Positions 11,383-23,292 of a stretch of DNA of 64,000 bases are shown in pieces; within the stretch, counting starts at the first letter, position 1, and each line of letters begins with the position of its first letter. The position numbers and the translations under genes are program-made. The stretch lies in contig CM062811.1 in NCBI GenBank assembly GCA_031772625.1, forward strand, positions 650,568,871 through 650,632,870, in the 5' to 3' direction. Below the pieces are notes generated by a model. It saw only the letters and a list, made by a program, of their open reading frames with translations, did no database searches and was not told the origin of the DNA. Origin of the DNA: Pinus tabuliformis. Its lineage: Eukaryota; Streptophyta; Pinopsida; Pinales; Pinaceae.

Positions 11383-12760
11383 CTATTGATCATTATGATT
11401 TTTAGGCACCTTCACATTTTCTGTGATCTCATCAAGCATAGTGTATTCTCTATTTTCTTTTTCTTGTTTATTTTCCTGCGTCTGATCCTTATACAAAACA
11501 TTTTCATTGAATATGACATCTTTTCTTTGAATGATTTTGTGTTTTTCATAATCATAAAAGCGATAACCAAAATCATTAACACCATATCCAATAAAGGTAC
11601 ATTTCTTTGATTTTGTCTCAAGCTTTGTTTTATTTTCTTTATTAATGTGGACAAAGGCTTCACAACCAAAAGTTTTTAAAAATGAGTAGTTTACCTTTTT
11701 ACCTATCCATGCCTCCTCTGGAATACCACCATCCAAGGAACTTGAAGGCCCTCTGTTTATTAGATAAACAACAGTATCTACAACATCTGCCCAAAATTGT
11801 AAAGGCAATCCTGCATGCAATCTCATGCACCTTGCACGCTCCATGATTGTCCCATTCATCCTTTCTGACACACCATTTTCTTGTGGTGTTCCTAGAATCT
11901 CTTCTCTCTGCAAATTCCATTCTCTGAACAATACCTATCAAACTCTTTGCTGCAATAATCAACTCCATTGTTTGATCTGAGACACATCAACCTTTTTCCT
12001 GTCTCATTTTCAACCAAAGCTTTCCATTTCTTGAAAGTATCAAACACATCAGATTTATTTCAAATACAATAAATCCAAGTTTTTCTGGTTGCATCATCAA
12101 TAAAAGTAACATAATAATGAGAGCCACCGAGAGATGATACCTGAACAGGTCCCCATACATCTGTATGCAAAAGCTCTATTTTTTCGCTCTTCTTTTCTTT
12201 CCCAACTCTGAGGAATCTGACTCTCTTTTATTTTCCATAAACACAATTCTCATAGAATTTTAAATCAACATGCTTCAAACCTAGCAACAAATTTCTTGAG
12301 TGAAGAATCTTCATCCCCTTCTCACTCATGTGCCTGAGCCTATGATGCCACAATGTAGTATCTTCTCATGTAGAGGTTAAAGCAGTAATAGAATTAGAAA
12401 TACCATTGCATAAATACAATGTACCAAACTTTTCTCCTTTTTCTATTACTAGGGATCCTTTAGTGACCTTTCAGGTTTTATCTGTAAAAGTAGTTACATA
12501 GCCTTCACCTCCCAACTACCCTGTTGAAATTAGAATTTTCTTCAGATCTGGAACATGCCTTACCTCCTTCAATAGCCATTGATTTCCATTCTATTGTTTT
12601 ATGAAAACTGTACCCATTCCAATGATTTTACAGGGTTTATCATCACCCAATCGAACTTGTCCAAAATCTCCTTGAACATAATCATGAAAATGTTTCATAT
12701 CAAGTGTGGCATGGAATGAGGCCCTTGAATCTACCACCTAGGCATCAATAATATTTTCTA
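11383..12760 (-). pseudogene. Copia B protease and integrase
   Basis: The protease active site near 12730 reads VDSRASFH, so the usual DSG is DSR. The integrase zinc finger (LWHHRL, ENCVYGK) lies around 12200-12350, and the core follows with LLHTDVWGPVQ near 12160. The second catalytic Asp is Asn (LRSNNG near 11970). The Glu-bearing block ENGVSERMN and the C-terminal WIGKKVNYSFLKTFGCEAF segment are in the open stretch 11931-11383. Several stops and frameshifts interrupt the region. Both active-site changes are G-to-A on the sense strand. Confidence 0.82.
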
Positions 12761-12839
12761 ACAAAAGAATCAAATCATCTTGCAACACATCACCTATCAC
12801 ATTCGCTTCATGATTGTTTTCTTGTTGCACGTCTCCTTC

Positions 12840-13600
12840 TTTTCCCTTCCGAGACTTGCAATCTTTCTTCAGGTGTCCTTTCTTCCCGCATTTCTAGCAC
12901 ACTATCCTCGATCTAGACTTGGATTTTCCTTTCCTGGACTTACTGCGATATCCTGAAACTTTCCTCTTTCCATTTTTCTTCCCCTCGTCTCTGCAGTCAA
13001 AGCATTACCTGATGTCTCACCGGAGCTTTTCCGTCACATTTCCTCGCTAAGGATTGCACTGACAACATCATCAAACTTTAAAGTACTAGATCTAGAGACA
13101 GAGTTACTAATGGCCATAAATAAACCATTCCAACTTTTTGGCAATGAGTATAGAAATAACAAAGCCCTAAATTCATCATCAAAAGTTACTCTTACATAAC
13201 TTAACTGACTCGTAACTGTATTAAATTCATTTAAATGATCAACAACAAATCCAGCTTCTGACATCTTCATATTAAATAAACGCTTCATAAGAAATACCTT
13301 ATTTGAGGCTGAGGGTTTTTCATATAGTTTGGCCAATGCCAACATTAAACCCTCTGTTGTTGTTTCCTTTGAAATATTAAAGGCTACCGACGCCGCTAAA
13401 CACAACCGTATTGTTCCAAGTGCCTTTATGTCGAGAATATCCAATTCTGTGTCTATCAGACCTGTCGACTTCTTTGTCTTTCCACTCAATGGTAGGTACA
13501 GATCTTTCTGATACAGATAATCTTCCACAACTAGTAGAATTTCTTGTTAAAATTTCAACCTTAAACCTACCATCTTCCGCCATTGCTCCCACTCGAACCA
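12840..13600 (-). pseudogene. Copia B gag with zinc knuckle
   Basis: The 164-residue open frame 13528-13034 is a UBN2-type Copia gag (GTIRLCLAASVAFNI, FLMKRLFNMKMSE, LNEFNTVTSQL, LLFLYSLPKSW). The frame upstream to about 13590 supplies the N-terminus in another phase. A CCHC knuckle, C-x2-C-x4-H-x4-C (KCGKKGHLKKDC), lies near 12855-12895 after a stop that replaces the residue following the first Cys-rich turn. Confidence 0.82.
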
Positions 13601-13645
13601 GGAACCCTTCTCTCCTGCGAGTTTATCAACCAAATAGACCTTCAA

Positions 13646-13656
13646 CTCTGATACTA
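13646..13656 (-). promoter_or_regulatory. Primer-binding site of Copia B
   Basis: The minus strand reads TAGTATCAGAG, one mismatch from TGGTATCAGAG, the complement of the plant initiator Met tRNA 3' end. It starts two bases inside the 5' LTR boundary. Confidence 0.8.
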
Positions 13657-13658
13657 GT

Positions 13659-14248
13659 TGTTAGAAAATTATATATTATAGAGCAACGGAACACATAAAA
13701 TATATTTCAAAAATATAAACACAGAAGACACATAAAACAAGAGAGACAAAAATATACATGGTTCACCCAATTTGGGCTATGTCCACGGAGAAACAACCAA
13801 TCCTTCCTTTTATATTATCCAGCAAACTGAAGAGATACAACCTACATCAAATCTGTTGTAACTCTCTCTTCACTCTCACACAATCTCCTCTCTCTTTCTC
13901 ACTCAGAATACAGATCTACCTAGATGTAATAAAATTCCCTCATATATAGTGAGGGGTTGCCTTCTAGGGCAAAAAAACCTAAATTAAACATAACTTATAC
14001 TGTGAAATCTTTGCCTAATGAATGGCCCAGATTGACTATGAAATTACAACATTTTACAAGGCAATTTTACATCTATTTTTAGCTTCGAGGGTGCTGCCCC
14101 CGATCCTCCGCCGGGGGGGCTCCAAATAATCACCATCGCCCCCCCTGGCAGCATACATTTACGGGCGGCGTTGCCACCACATTACGAACTGGGGTCCAAT
14201 GCTGCAATACATTTGAATAAAGAAGATAATCAGGCTCCACACCCAATA
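13659..14248 (-). repeat. 5' LTR of Copia B
   Basis: 590 bp, TGTTAGAAAATT...CACCCAATA on the plus strand, aligning throughout with 9013-9600. The terminal CA has become TA. Confidence 0.9.
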
Positions 14249-15470
14249 GGCTAGAACTAAGGTACACCACCCTCTAATCCACTCTCTTAGAATAAATGTG
14301 TTGAAGTAGATAGAAGAGGGCCCTCAAGAGCTGAGGCAATGAGGATTCCTCAACAAAGGCACGAGGATCATAGTATTGTGATTGATGGACTGACACTAGG
14401 GATGGTGGTGGAAGGAAAAGATGAGTGGTGGATTGAAAACTTCCCTGGCCAGAGAATAATATGAATGGTTGACTTGGCAGTGACTGATTCAATTCCAGAG
14501 GGGATGGTCAATTACTCAGATGAAGGCTTTTCAAAGACAGATCATTATAGTTGGAGGCCAAATATGAGAAAAATGATATGAATGTGATGCAAGGACGGAT
14601 GGTTTGTTGTAACAAGACTCAATGGGATGGTGAACAGACTCCATGGATGCAAGGGTGACTCATCTCTAATGCTTTGAACAAGGGTGACTCGATGATGTTG
14701 TCGCATGGGAAAGGCCTAAAGGGGACCATAAAAACATGAGTAAATGATGGTGACTCATGAAAAAGCTCAACACATAAGTAACCAATTGCGAAGGAAAAGT
14801 GATGCTAGAGTACAGACAACTCATAGGAAGAGATTCAGTTTTGTGAGGCGGCAAAGTGAGACCTCATGGAAAAAATGGATTCTTGGTGAAGTTTCAAATT
14901 ATGAAAAGAAAAGAGAGACCCGTTCTAGATCTCAGTGAGATCTTCCAACAAATCTAACAGTTCATCAAACTAAGCTACGGTTCACTTGTAATGGTCGATG
15001 GAAAAACTGAGATTTTTCTTATAAAAGGAATTTTCACCCCCAAATCCAATTCATTTGCACATTGAGCTGTTGGAGAATTTGGAGAGGAGGAGAAGACCCT
15101 AAATCTGGGCAAGCTCATAGTGGATAAACCAACCATTAGAATTCAGATTTATGACTTTCAGGTAGGTGATCTAACCCTACTCATCATTTTCCATGGATTA
15201 AGTTCTCAAATTAGGGCCTTAGTTGACTAGGGGAAACCCTCACTTTTATTCATGGTTGCAACACACTTTTTGGGCCTTTTTTGACACTCCAAGGCACAAG
15301 AAAATGGCTGAAAAGTATGCCTAGTGTAATTTTTGGTGGAAAATTTGTGCTTTGGACCTGAGGGAAAGACAATGCTGGGGTCTTCCAGGGAGCCGAAGCT
15401 AAGAACTTTAATTTCATTTGATGGCTCTGAACTGAAAAAATTTAATGGTTTTTGGCATGTACATAAGAGC
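14249..15470. other. Non-coding stretch with a possible old promoter
   Basis: No protein domain is recognised. At about 15018 a TATAAAAGGAATTTT string precedes a purine-rich leader (15060-15160), a plausible but unproven start of the degenerate reading frame that follows. Confidence 0.3.
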
Positions 15471-15479
15471 TAAAGTTGG

Positions 15480-16780
15480 TGTGGAGAGAATGGGATTATG
15501 ATGATCTTCACACCGAGATTCAAAGGAATTAGGCAATCAGAGGGGCTCTAGCATGGTATGGGCTGCTCAAGTTCTTGGAGAACCCATTGACGAGGGTGGG
15601 TGAGCCACTTTTATCCCTGATTGTGAGTTAAAACAATCCATATCAAGAGGCCTTTGTGATATAGGGGCATAGGATGGAGATCACGATTCAGGACATATAA
15701 TTTTTCATAGGATTGCCACCCTTGGGGTGGTGGGAGAGATACATCTTGTGCTGCCTCATGGGAGGCATATCAAAGAGTTTGTGGATCATCATTGTGTAAT
15801 TGGTACACGAGTAAAGGACATAAGCATTCAGATACATGACTTAGAGACTTGAGACATGAGATACAACCACGACAGTGGTGCTGATCTTGGGCAGTCGTGC
15901 CTTCCATTGCATTTTTGGAGGGAAGATAATGCTAGTGGAGAGTGTTTTGGGAGGGAACTATTATGGGTGGGCCCAAATGTTTTTGACTTCATTGAAAAGT
16001 TATTTGGGTCTATGTAGGAAGTGGGCCAATGATAATTGTTTGTTTGTGATAGTTTTATGCTCATTATTATTTGAGAAGAACCCTACCATCCAACCACGTC
16101 TATAGATCCGTGATGGGGGCCCATAGGAGCCCAGGATGCACCAGTTAGGGTAGTTATTACAACAAGGTAGAGTGGGGGGGGATCCAACTAGGTGTTCTAA
16201 CCTGAGTTCTTTAATCATTGGGACCAGATGCCACTATACATAGATGGCTATCCATACAACAGAATGAACTTCCAGGGAGATTTTGATCTACCATTGCCAT
16301 CAAGATGAGCATGGGGACTAGATGGTAAGTGATAGTTACTATATTTTTGTTTCATTTATAGTTTAGAAAATATATGTATGTGGTATTGATTTTCAAACTT
16401 GTCACATGTAGATATAGTATCGATGAGGTCGACAAGATATACAGGGTGAGTTGCAGCACATGGGGTGACATATTAGACATGATCGACATCACAACAAATA
16501 TCAACCAGTGATGCATTATCGAAGGACCTCCATCGTAGGTTCATCTTTCTACTTACCGTGGTGATAGAGCATGGGTGGCACGATCTAGAAAACCATTATA
16601 CAGATGCATGTAGAAGTCTTCGCTCTGAGTGGAAAAGTATCACCAAGAACATAGTGATGGTCGGTCAAGCAGTGCCAGACTTATGAGCTGGGGGAATGAA
16701 CCCATGAGCATGGGATCCACCAGAGGATAGTGATTAGTCATAGGGGCTTGTGTGCCTCCATTTTTGTATGTAACATGTGA
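15480..16780 (+). pseudogene. Degenerate coding remnant, plant-mobile-domain-like
   Basis: One frame retains protein-like blocks despite many stops: LLKFLENPLTRVGEPLLSL near 15565, then GHRMEITIQDI and FFIGLPPLG around 15670-15730. The order 'hydrophobic helix, then xxGHRMEITxxDIxFxxGLPP' resembles the plant mobile domain found in some transposon-derived proteins. Positions 15875-16105 remain open but in other frames. Stops (many TAG) and frameshifts mean it is not functional. The family assignment is tentative and rests on one motif. Confidence 0.3.
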
Positions 16781-16894
16781 TGGGAAAGTAGAATGTATTT
16801 AGAGTAGTGGACTCCAAACACTATATGATGGATATTATGATACATAATATGGTTATGCATCTTTTTGTGATGATGTGGTTCACCATTTGTTTAT

Positions 16895-17560
16895 TTATGG
16901 ATGTCTTATTGTATATTCATGTGATGAATTCCAATCTAGAATGTTACTTTCAATGGAATCTACATAGTTATTTTGAGTTCGAGGAACATGATTGAATGAA
17001 ATGGAGTCAAATTCATGCACCAAAAGCTTAACTCGTATATATTTTATAAAAAGGAGAAGTTTATGCACATCATAAATGCCATTCAATGGCATGAAAAGTA
17101 GCAAGGAATCAAGACAAACATGGAGGTGAAGGATGTGATGATCAAGGGAATTGGCTAAAAAGCCTATCACAACATCATATTCAGCCTGATTATTGGTGGC
17201 AGATCCAATGCAGACGCCATTGGAGTCGACTAATGAATGTAAAGGGGTAAATATGTCCCAAGCTATTGAGGTTGGATTCCTAGAGAACTGAATTGCACCA
17301 TTGACATAACCCATATTTGGGGTGGAGGATGGATACATCGAAAAGGTGAAAGAAAACAATGGATGAGATGATGGGAGATGCAAGGGATTTTTGAATGAAT
17401 CAGCCTCACCATGAATGAATTCTTTGGAATCCACAACATATTGATCATGTGTTTTCTACATAAGGAAGTACGCATGGTGGTGCATATCATCCCAAGGATA
17501 ATCTAGGGTTGTCATGGCTTCCATGATGTCTTCATCAGAATGAAATATAGGAGGACAAGA
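16895..17560 (-). pseudogene. Gypsy remnant: RNase H-like (RVT_3) domain
   Basis: The 179-residue minus-strand frame (17434-16895) contains SATNNQAEYDVVIGFL followed by HLHVCLDSLLL and FNHVPRTQNNYVDS. This is the pattern of the RVT_3/archaeal-type RNase H carried as an extra domain by Tat-lineage Gypsy elements: N-Q-A-E-Y, then an acidic strand, then an HVPR-x-N-x2-D-like end. Upstream, to about 17560, another frame reads MEAMTTLDYPWDDMHHHAYF, a phrase typical of the gag-pol linker of such elements. The reverse transcriptase normally in between is missing, so a large internal deletion is inferred. Confidence 0.6.
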
Positions 17561-17646
17561 GGAAGAGGGACCTCATGATGAAGAGGAACTCCCTAAGGCA
17601 TATTCATGAGAGATAAGGTTCAACAAGGGGGGATCATGATGGTGGG

Positions 17647-18039
17647 TTAAGATACCTCTTGTATTGGAAAGGCATTGGGGCTAGGACCCGTAGGTAGAGT
17701 GGAAGTGGAATTACTACGAGTGACATCTAACTCACTAAGCACTTCAAGTGTATCATGAAAATATTCAAGATGGAGACAATGATTAAAATAATGTCCATAT
17801 TTATCACACAAACCACAAGGGTGGTTCGTGCATAAGCTTTTGTTTTTCTTGGCAGACTCGGGTAAGGTAATAGGGACCTCAGGAATGTTTGGGTCAAGAA
17901 AAGTATTGGAGACCACATTCTTAATATGAGGGAGCTCATGACAATTATTGGTGGCATGCCCCAACAAAACATCAGCCAAAGAACAATGAAGGAGAAGGCC
18001 TAGGAGGTTAAATAGGAAAAAGAGTTGCTTGAGGCGCAT
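17647..18039 (-). pseudogene. Gypsy remnant: gag-like segment with zinc knuckle
   Basis: A 130-residue minus-strand frame contains CGLCDKYGHYFNHC, a perfect C-x2-C-x4-H-x4-C knuckle near residues 75-88. It lies just upstream (element sense) of the RNase H-like remnant and probably belongs to the same element. The first residues (LKQLFFLFNLLGLLLHC) look like a hydrophobic segment but may be out of the original frame. The assembly gap starts 28 bases away. Confidence 0.55.
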
Positions 18040-18066
18040 TATTTTTGGTTCCCTTTTTTGGGCTTT

Positions 18067-18166
18067 NNNNNNNNNNNNNNNNNNNNNNNNNNNNNNNNNN
18101 NNNNNNNNNNNNNNNNNNNNNNNNNNNNNNNNNNNNNNNNNNNNNNNNNNNNNNNNNNNNNNNNNN
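18067..18166. other. Assembly gap (100 N)
   Basis: Exactly 100 N bases. The true distance between the flanks is unknown, so continuity across this point should not be assumed. Confidence 0.99.
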
Positions 18167-19920
18167 TCAAGTTGGTCCCTTCATTTGTAATACCAGGATA
18201 GCAGGGAGGAAGCTAATAAACTACTAAAAGAAATGAAATTTTCTCTCAGTTTTTCTTGGTCATATGACCCATTGGGAGTCATCTCCAAACTCAGGGTGGA
18301 AAATAAGTTCACACCATATCATCATACAGCTAGGCCTAAGATAGAACAGTTCAAGAATTAGTTGGAATGGACAGAGAATACCCTCCAGGAGGCTGAGGAT
18401 CAGGTAGTCTCTACATCAAATATGCAACCTCCAAGTGCACGGGAAAAGACAACCAAGAGAGGGAGGGAAGAACAATATTCACTTGTAACAGAGGCATCAA
18501 GCCAAGGCTTCAAGGTTTTTCACAAGAAAAAGAAACAAAGAGTCTCTATGAATGTTGATTCATAGTCTGGTGAACAGTCTATAGAATCTCCAACTCAGTC
18601 TACCACTTCTCATGAACAACAGATAGTCCAACTTGTTGGAGGCATTCCAGAGAATAAAGAGGAAGACATAGTCCATGTCTTTAGTGAAATCAAAAGAAAG
18701 AATAAGGAATTGAAGTTGAATACTTACACCCAGTTCTGAAAGCATTCTTCCAGCTCTCAAGCAAGGCTTCTTTCAGTCTTTGACTATGAGAAGGGGAAGA
18801 TGCAAATGGCTTTCTTGCAGGCCCAAGTTCCCTAGCCCAGGACTACAACACAATATCAGAAACACACTTATTTTGAGTTAAATGTTCAGGATGTGCATCC
18901 AATTGATAAAATTGAGATGCACAAACAAACTGGATAGATGATTGCTTCAACCTTGACAAACACTGCTATGAGTTTGTCAAAATTTCAGGTTACAATGGCC
19001 AACATTCAATCACAATTAAAGTTGGAGAAGGTCTCCTCGTTAGCAAAGGATACCAAGATTCAGTCCCTGGAAAATCTAGTGCTAAGGATGGGATATGATC
19101 CATCAAACATAAATGTTCCAGAAGCTCATTAAGAAAAATGACATTGAAGTTGCAACACTAAAGAAACAGCTGAAACTACCAGTATGTGAGGATCCAATGG
19201 CCAAAGAAATCGAGGAGACAGAGACTCAAAAGTCAGACATGATGAAGCTCATCATAGAACAAAATTTGCAAATAAAGCAAATGGAGGAGGAGATGGAGAA
19301 ATTGGTTAAGGAGATGGAGGAAGCTATCAAGAACATTCAAACTTCAACAGATGTAGTTTCTCTTGTAGCAGTTCCCATCACCAGAGTTTCTACTAAGCCA
19401 CTGCATAAGCAACAGGTACAACAGAAGGAGATGAACAACTTACTGAAGTTGTTCAGAACCTATCTATCCATATAGGATAAATCAATAAATTAAAGGATGA
19501 ACTCAAAGAATTATGACTTTTGAAGTCTATATCAGATAGTACACACACAATTGAAACAAACAGACTTAAAGGCCAAGTGGAAGTGTTGAAGAAAGAACTC
19601 ACAGATTCCTTCATAGGAAACAAGTTGGGTTTAGCAAAAGAAATTTTGTGGGAAGAAATCACAGAGGCAATCAAGGAGATTTGGCCCTCCATTAAGATAA
19701 TATTCAACCAAAAAGATCTCTTGGAGAAAACTCAGGAAGCAGCAAGGATAATTTTAGGGGCGAATGTTCGCCCTTTGGCGAAATTAAGGGGTTTTAAATT
19801 TTTAGTGGGCGAATATTTTGTATCATAGTACATTTTTACAAATCACCTCAAATAGCCCACCTTATTTTAAGGAGAGGGTAAAAAGGTAAATTTAGCCCTT
19901 GAAATTAGGACTTACAACCT

Positions 19921-20002
19921 TCCATTCGCCCATTTTCAAGAATAGGTTTTATTTAAGTGAATCCATTCGCCCATTTTCAAGAATAGGTTTTATTTAAGTG
20001 AA
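19921..20002. repeat. 41-bp tandem duplication inside the DNA transposon
   Basis: TCCATTCGCCCATTTTCAAG... is repeated perfectly at 19921-19961 and 19962-20002; each copy carries one ATTCGCCC motif. Confidence 0.9.
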
Positions 20003-20460
20003 TCCTATGGGCCAAATACCATATTTATAAAAGAGGTATGGTAAATTAATAAAAATATAAATAAATGAGAGGTATGGTAAATAAATAAACATTTTTTATA
20101 TTTACTCCATAAAGTCACCTTATATACATGTAAGGGTGTAAATAAATAAAAATATAAGTAAAGTGGAGGTATGGTAAATAAATAAAACGTATTTTTATAC
20201 TTACTCAAAAGGTATGGTAAATATAAAAATATAAATAAACTAGACGTAAATAAATAAAACCCTTTTTATATTTAATCCATAACCCTCGTTCTATTTATGA
20301 AGGCTCAAGAAAGAGTTTTTATTTAAATGAATCCTATGGGCCAAATACCATATTTGTAAAAGAGGTATGGTAAATTAATAAAAATATAAATAAACGAGAG
20401 GTATGGTAAACAAATAAAACATTTTTTTATATTTACTCCATAAGTCACCTTATATTTACG
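19987..20460. repeat. About 140-bp direct repeat and GAGGTATGGTAAAT satellite
   Basis: Sequence from TTTTATTTAAGTGAATCCTA to TATTTACTCCATAAAGTCACC (about 19987-20117) recurs at about 20317-20455. Between and within the copies the phrase GAGGTATGGTAAATAAATAAA appears six times or more, giving a nested minisatellite. Confidence 0.8.
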
Positions 20461-21468
20461 AACACCCAAAAAATGGGTTTATATTAGGTGAAACCTATGG
20501 CCAAAATACTATGGGACAAATACCATGGACTAGATTGTTATTAATACCATGCAAAAAACCATTATTAACCCTAATATTAGAATTAATAAAATAAAAATGG
20601 CACATGGTATTGACCCATGGTATTCACCTGGAATGTAGCCTATTTAAATGGGGAATTAAACCAGTATGTAGCCTATGCTAAGATTCACTAGGACTTTACA
20701 AAGTTTTATTATTTAGTGAAAGACTCGCCAAGATCTTACAAGATTTTATAATTGAGTAAAATATTCGCCATGCCTGGTGAGAGATTCGCCAAAAAATTAT
20801 ATATACATATTATATTATTGATAAAATCGCCTTCCATTTTTCCTATATACCATGGAGATTCGCCCATTTATTATATTTATAAATTTAGGGGGGGTTCTTA
20901 AAATTTTCCCTAGGAAGCAGTAGAATCCATAACTAGGCAACTGGAGGATATGCCAGAGACTCCCTCTGATATAATCAAATTTCTGAATTCCAAGGATGAC
21001 TATGAGCTTGAGGAGTTAAGGATAAGTGACAGAACTGCAAAAAAATTAGAAGTAAAGAAGATCATCACTAAGAGAAATCTCAACCTTCAGCTACAAGAAA
21101 ACTGCAGTAATGTTAACAACATGGTTAAGAGATTCTTCAACAAAATTGAACCTTTGATTAGCAAAGGTTTACCTTCGATGATGGTTATTAATGATAAATT
21201 GATGCCAATTGAGGATTATGTCAAGAAGTTAACAGAGGTGGGCACCCATGCAGCTTCAGTAGCCAATATCAAAGGATCAACAACACCAGCTCTCATAGTA
21301 AAAACGCTCAAGGATTCTTTCTTCATCCTGGATGAAATCAAGCATATATTTTTGGTAAAGCCCACTTTTACTAGATACACCGAGATGGATGAAATCTACA
21401 GGAGGGTAACAAAGATTTATATCCCAGATAAGAAACGCTGGGAAGAATTAACAGATTTACTTGATTAA

Positions 21469-22310
21469 GGATTATTGAATAGCATTCATCTTTTGAGGGA
21501 ATAGTCAACCAACTTCAACCACTTTTCAACTTTTTCAGTGATAGTCATCAAACAATGCAGCACCAAAGTAGTGCCAAGAGCATTAGATAATTTTATTTTT
21601 GATTGTGTAAATACTCTATTTTTGTAAAAACAGTTTAGGATATTTTTCATCCTACTGTTGTATAAATAACTCTCTTCACGAGTTATTAATGGTTGCACCC
21701 TTGAAGAAGCATTTCTAGACATCTGATGTAATTAATATTTCTGGATCATTAATATGAAGCAAAGGATTCTGAATTCTGTTTTTCACAGTGTATGTTTCTT
21801 GTAAGTGTTTCCAGTGTCATTCATTATGTTTTTCTTCATATACTTGTGTCTTGCAGAGATAAGTAGGTAGGAGTAATTGTATTTCAATCTATTCATATAA
21901 GCTTTCTGAAGTGATAATCTATAAAGAGAATGAATTAATGGACTGTTTGTTTAATTAATTCCCTCAAAATTAATAAATCATCAGCATCTTTTGTAAGCTC
22001 ATGTGTATTTTCTCAAACCTGTAAACATAGTTTAAAGGTTTTCATACTTATGATTATCTAGCTTTCAATTTGAAAACTGTGGCAATCATATTACTTTTCT
22101 GTTTCTGCTCATCATCATAAAAGGTATTTCACTGTGTAAATATTTATAGCAGCACTCTGCTGAGATATTGATGTTATTCAAGAGGTTAGGCACATTAGTT
22201 CTATATCTGTTTCATCCATTGGTCTCCCAAATTAAAACAAAACCCCCAAAACATTTATCTTAGATGCTCTGGCATAATAACTGATCATTATTATCTTAGA
22301 GGTACAACAA
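21469..22310 (+). other. LTR-like non-coding region with TATA box
   Basis: It follows the coiled-coil frame. TGTATAAATAAC near 21659 sits in LTR-style sequence. No second copy is in the window, so calling it an LTR is inference. The junction with chromovirus pol falls at about 22310. Confidence 0.3.
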
Positions 22311-22315
22311 TATCT

Positions 22316-23292
22316 ATGCAAGAAAAGCATAGCCGCAAGAAAGGGTGCAAGCTATTTGCAGTACACATTTCTAGCCGTAAGGGTAAGGAGGCTGAGGATG
22401 TAGATGTGTTGAATAGGTACCCATTTTTGCAGAAGTTTCAGGATGTATTCCCTGAGGACATTACAGAGTTTCCACCTCATAGGGAGGTAGATTTTTATAT
22501 TGAGTTAGTGCTAGGGGAAGCTCCAACATCAAAAGCACCTTACAGGGTGAACACACCTGAGTTGGTTGAGTTAAAGCTACAGTTGAAGGAAATTTTGGAC
22601 AAGGGATACATTAGGCCAAGTGTATCACCATGGGGGGCATGTTCTTGTTTGTGAGGAAGAAAGATGGTACTCTCAGATTATGCATTGACTACAAGCAATT
22701 GTAAAAAGTGGCTATTAAGAATAGGTACCCTTTGGCGAGGATTGATGACTTGTTTGATCAGCTAAAGGGAGTAGCAGTGTTCTCGAAGATTGATCTAAGA
22801 TATGGATACCATCAGGTACGCATCAAAGAGGAAGGCATATAGAAGACTGAGTTCAAGACCAGGTATGGGCATTATGAGTTTGTTTTTGTCCCATTTGGCT
22901 TAACTAATGCTCCAACTACATTCATGTGCTTGATGAATAGTGTGTTGTGTCAATATTTGGATAAGTTTTTTATTGTGTTCATTGATGATATACTGGTATA
23001 TTCTAAAAATGAGGAAGAGCATGCCAAGAATTTAGCAACCGTGTTGAGGTTTTTGAGGGAGCGTCAGTTGCATGCTAAGCTCAACAAGTGTAGTTTGTTT
23101 CACAGTGAGGTACACTACTTGGGACATGTTTTCTCCAAGGAGGGCATTGTAGTAGATCCAGATAAGATAAGTGCCATCATGGAGTGGGTATCTCCTAAGA
23201 GTGTGGATGAAGTGAGATCTTTCATGGGTTTGATAGGCTACTACAAGAGGTTCATCGGTATTTTCTCACATATTTCTTATCCCATCACATAA
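22316..23292 (+). pseudogene. Chromovirus reverse transcriptase
   Basis: The first frame (22316-22654) contains the protease-RT linker and the start of RT (FQDVFPEDITEFPPHREVDF, LKEILDKGYIRPSVSPWG). A frameshift near 22640 moves it to VRKKDGTLRLCIDYKQL, followed by DDLFDQLKG and [15 protein letters not shown]. The catalytic [13 protein letters not shown] is intact at about 22970-23008. The thumb and connection ([35 protein letters not shown]) are open to 23292. In-frame stops lie at about 22701 and 22840. Gag and protease are missing upstream. Confidence 0.88.

Larger units (their letters stand above)
9013..14248 (-). mobile_element. Copia element B, complete length but degenerate
   Basis: A 5.2-kb Ty1/Copia retrotransposon on the minus strand with two LTRs (9013-9600 and 13659-14248), an initiator-Met-type primer-binding site beside the right LTR, a polypurine tract beside the left LTR, and gag, protease, integrase, reverse transcriptase and RNase H in the usual Copia order. 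Frameshifts and stops break every domain. The LTRs differ by roughly 10% by eye, so the insertion is old. Flanks read GTCAG and GGCTA, so no clean 5-bp target duplication survives. Two solo LTRs of the family lie at 2871 and 29367. Confidence 0.92.
19743..20911. mobile_element. Non-autonomous DNA transposon (MULE-like) with 9-bp target duplication
   Basis: AGGAAGCAG is directly repeated at 19734-19742 and 20912-20920, flanking 1169 bp of AT-rich non-coding DNA. The ends are imperfect inverted repeats (AAGGATAATTTTAGG at the left, complement of the right end AGGGAAAATTTTAAG; 12 of 15 match). GGGCGAA motifs crowd the left end and TTCGCCC motifs the right end (see findings). A 9-bp duplication is characteristic of Mutator-like elements. 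No transposase is encoded. Confidence 0.8.
18170..21468 (+). pseudogene. Unidentified coiled-coil reading frame, interrupted by a DNA transposon
   Basis: A series of open stretches (18362-18565, 18938-19132, 19113-19475, 19520-19742, 20912-21468) read as one Lys/Glu/Gln-rich, heptad-like protein with short breaks. Its last segment is a clean 172-residue C-terminus ending with a TAA at 21466-21468. Stops near 18360, 18563, 18738 and 19130, together with frame changes, show decay. The frame is cut by the insertion at 19743-20911; upstream and downstream codons are in phase across the 9-bp duplication. No catalytic motif or known domain is seen. It could be the accessory or gag-like ORF of an LTR element, since LTR-like sequence follows. 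Confidence 0.45.

Noticed and set aside
14666-16218. Short ORFs around 14.7-16.2 kb as small genes
   Set aside because: Overlapping frames on both strands, no conserved motif, and one strand is explained by a decayed longer frame.
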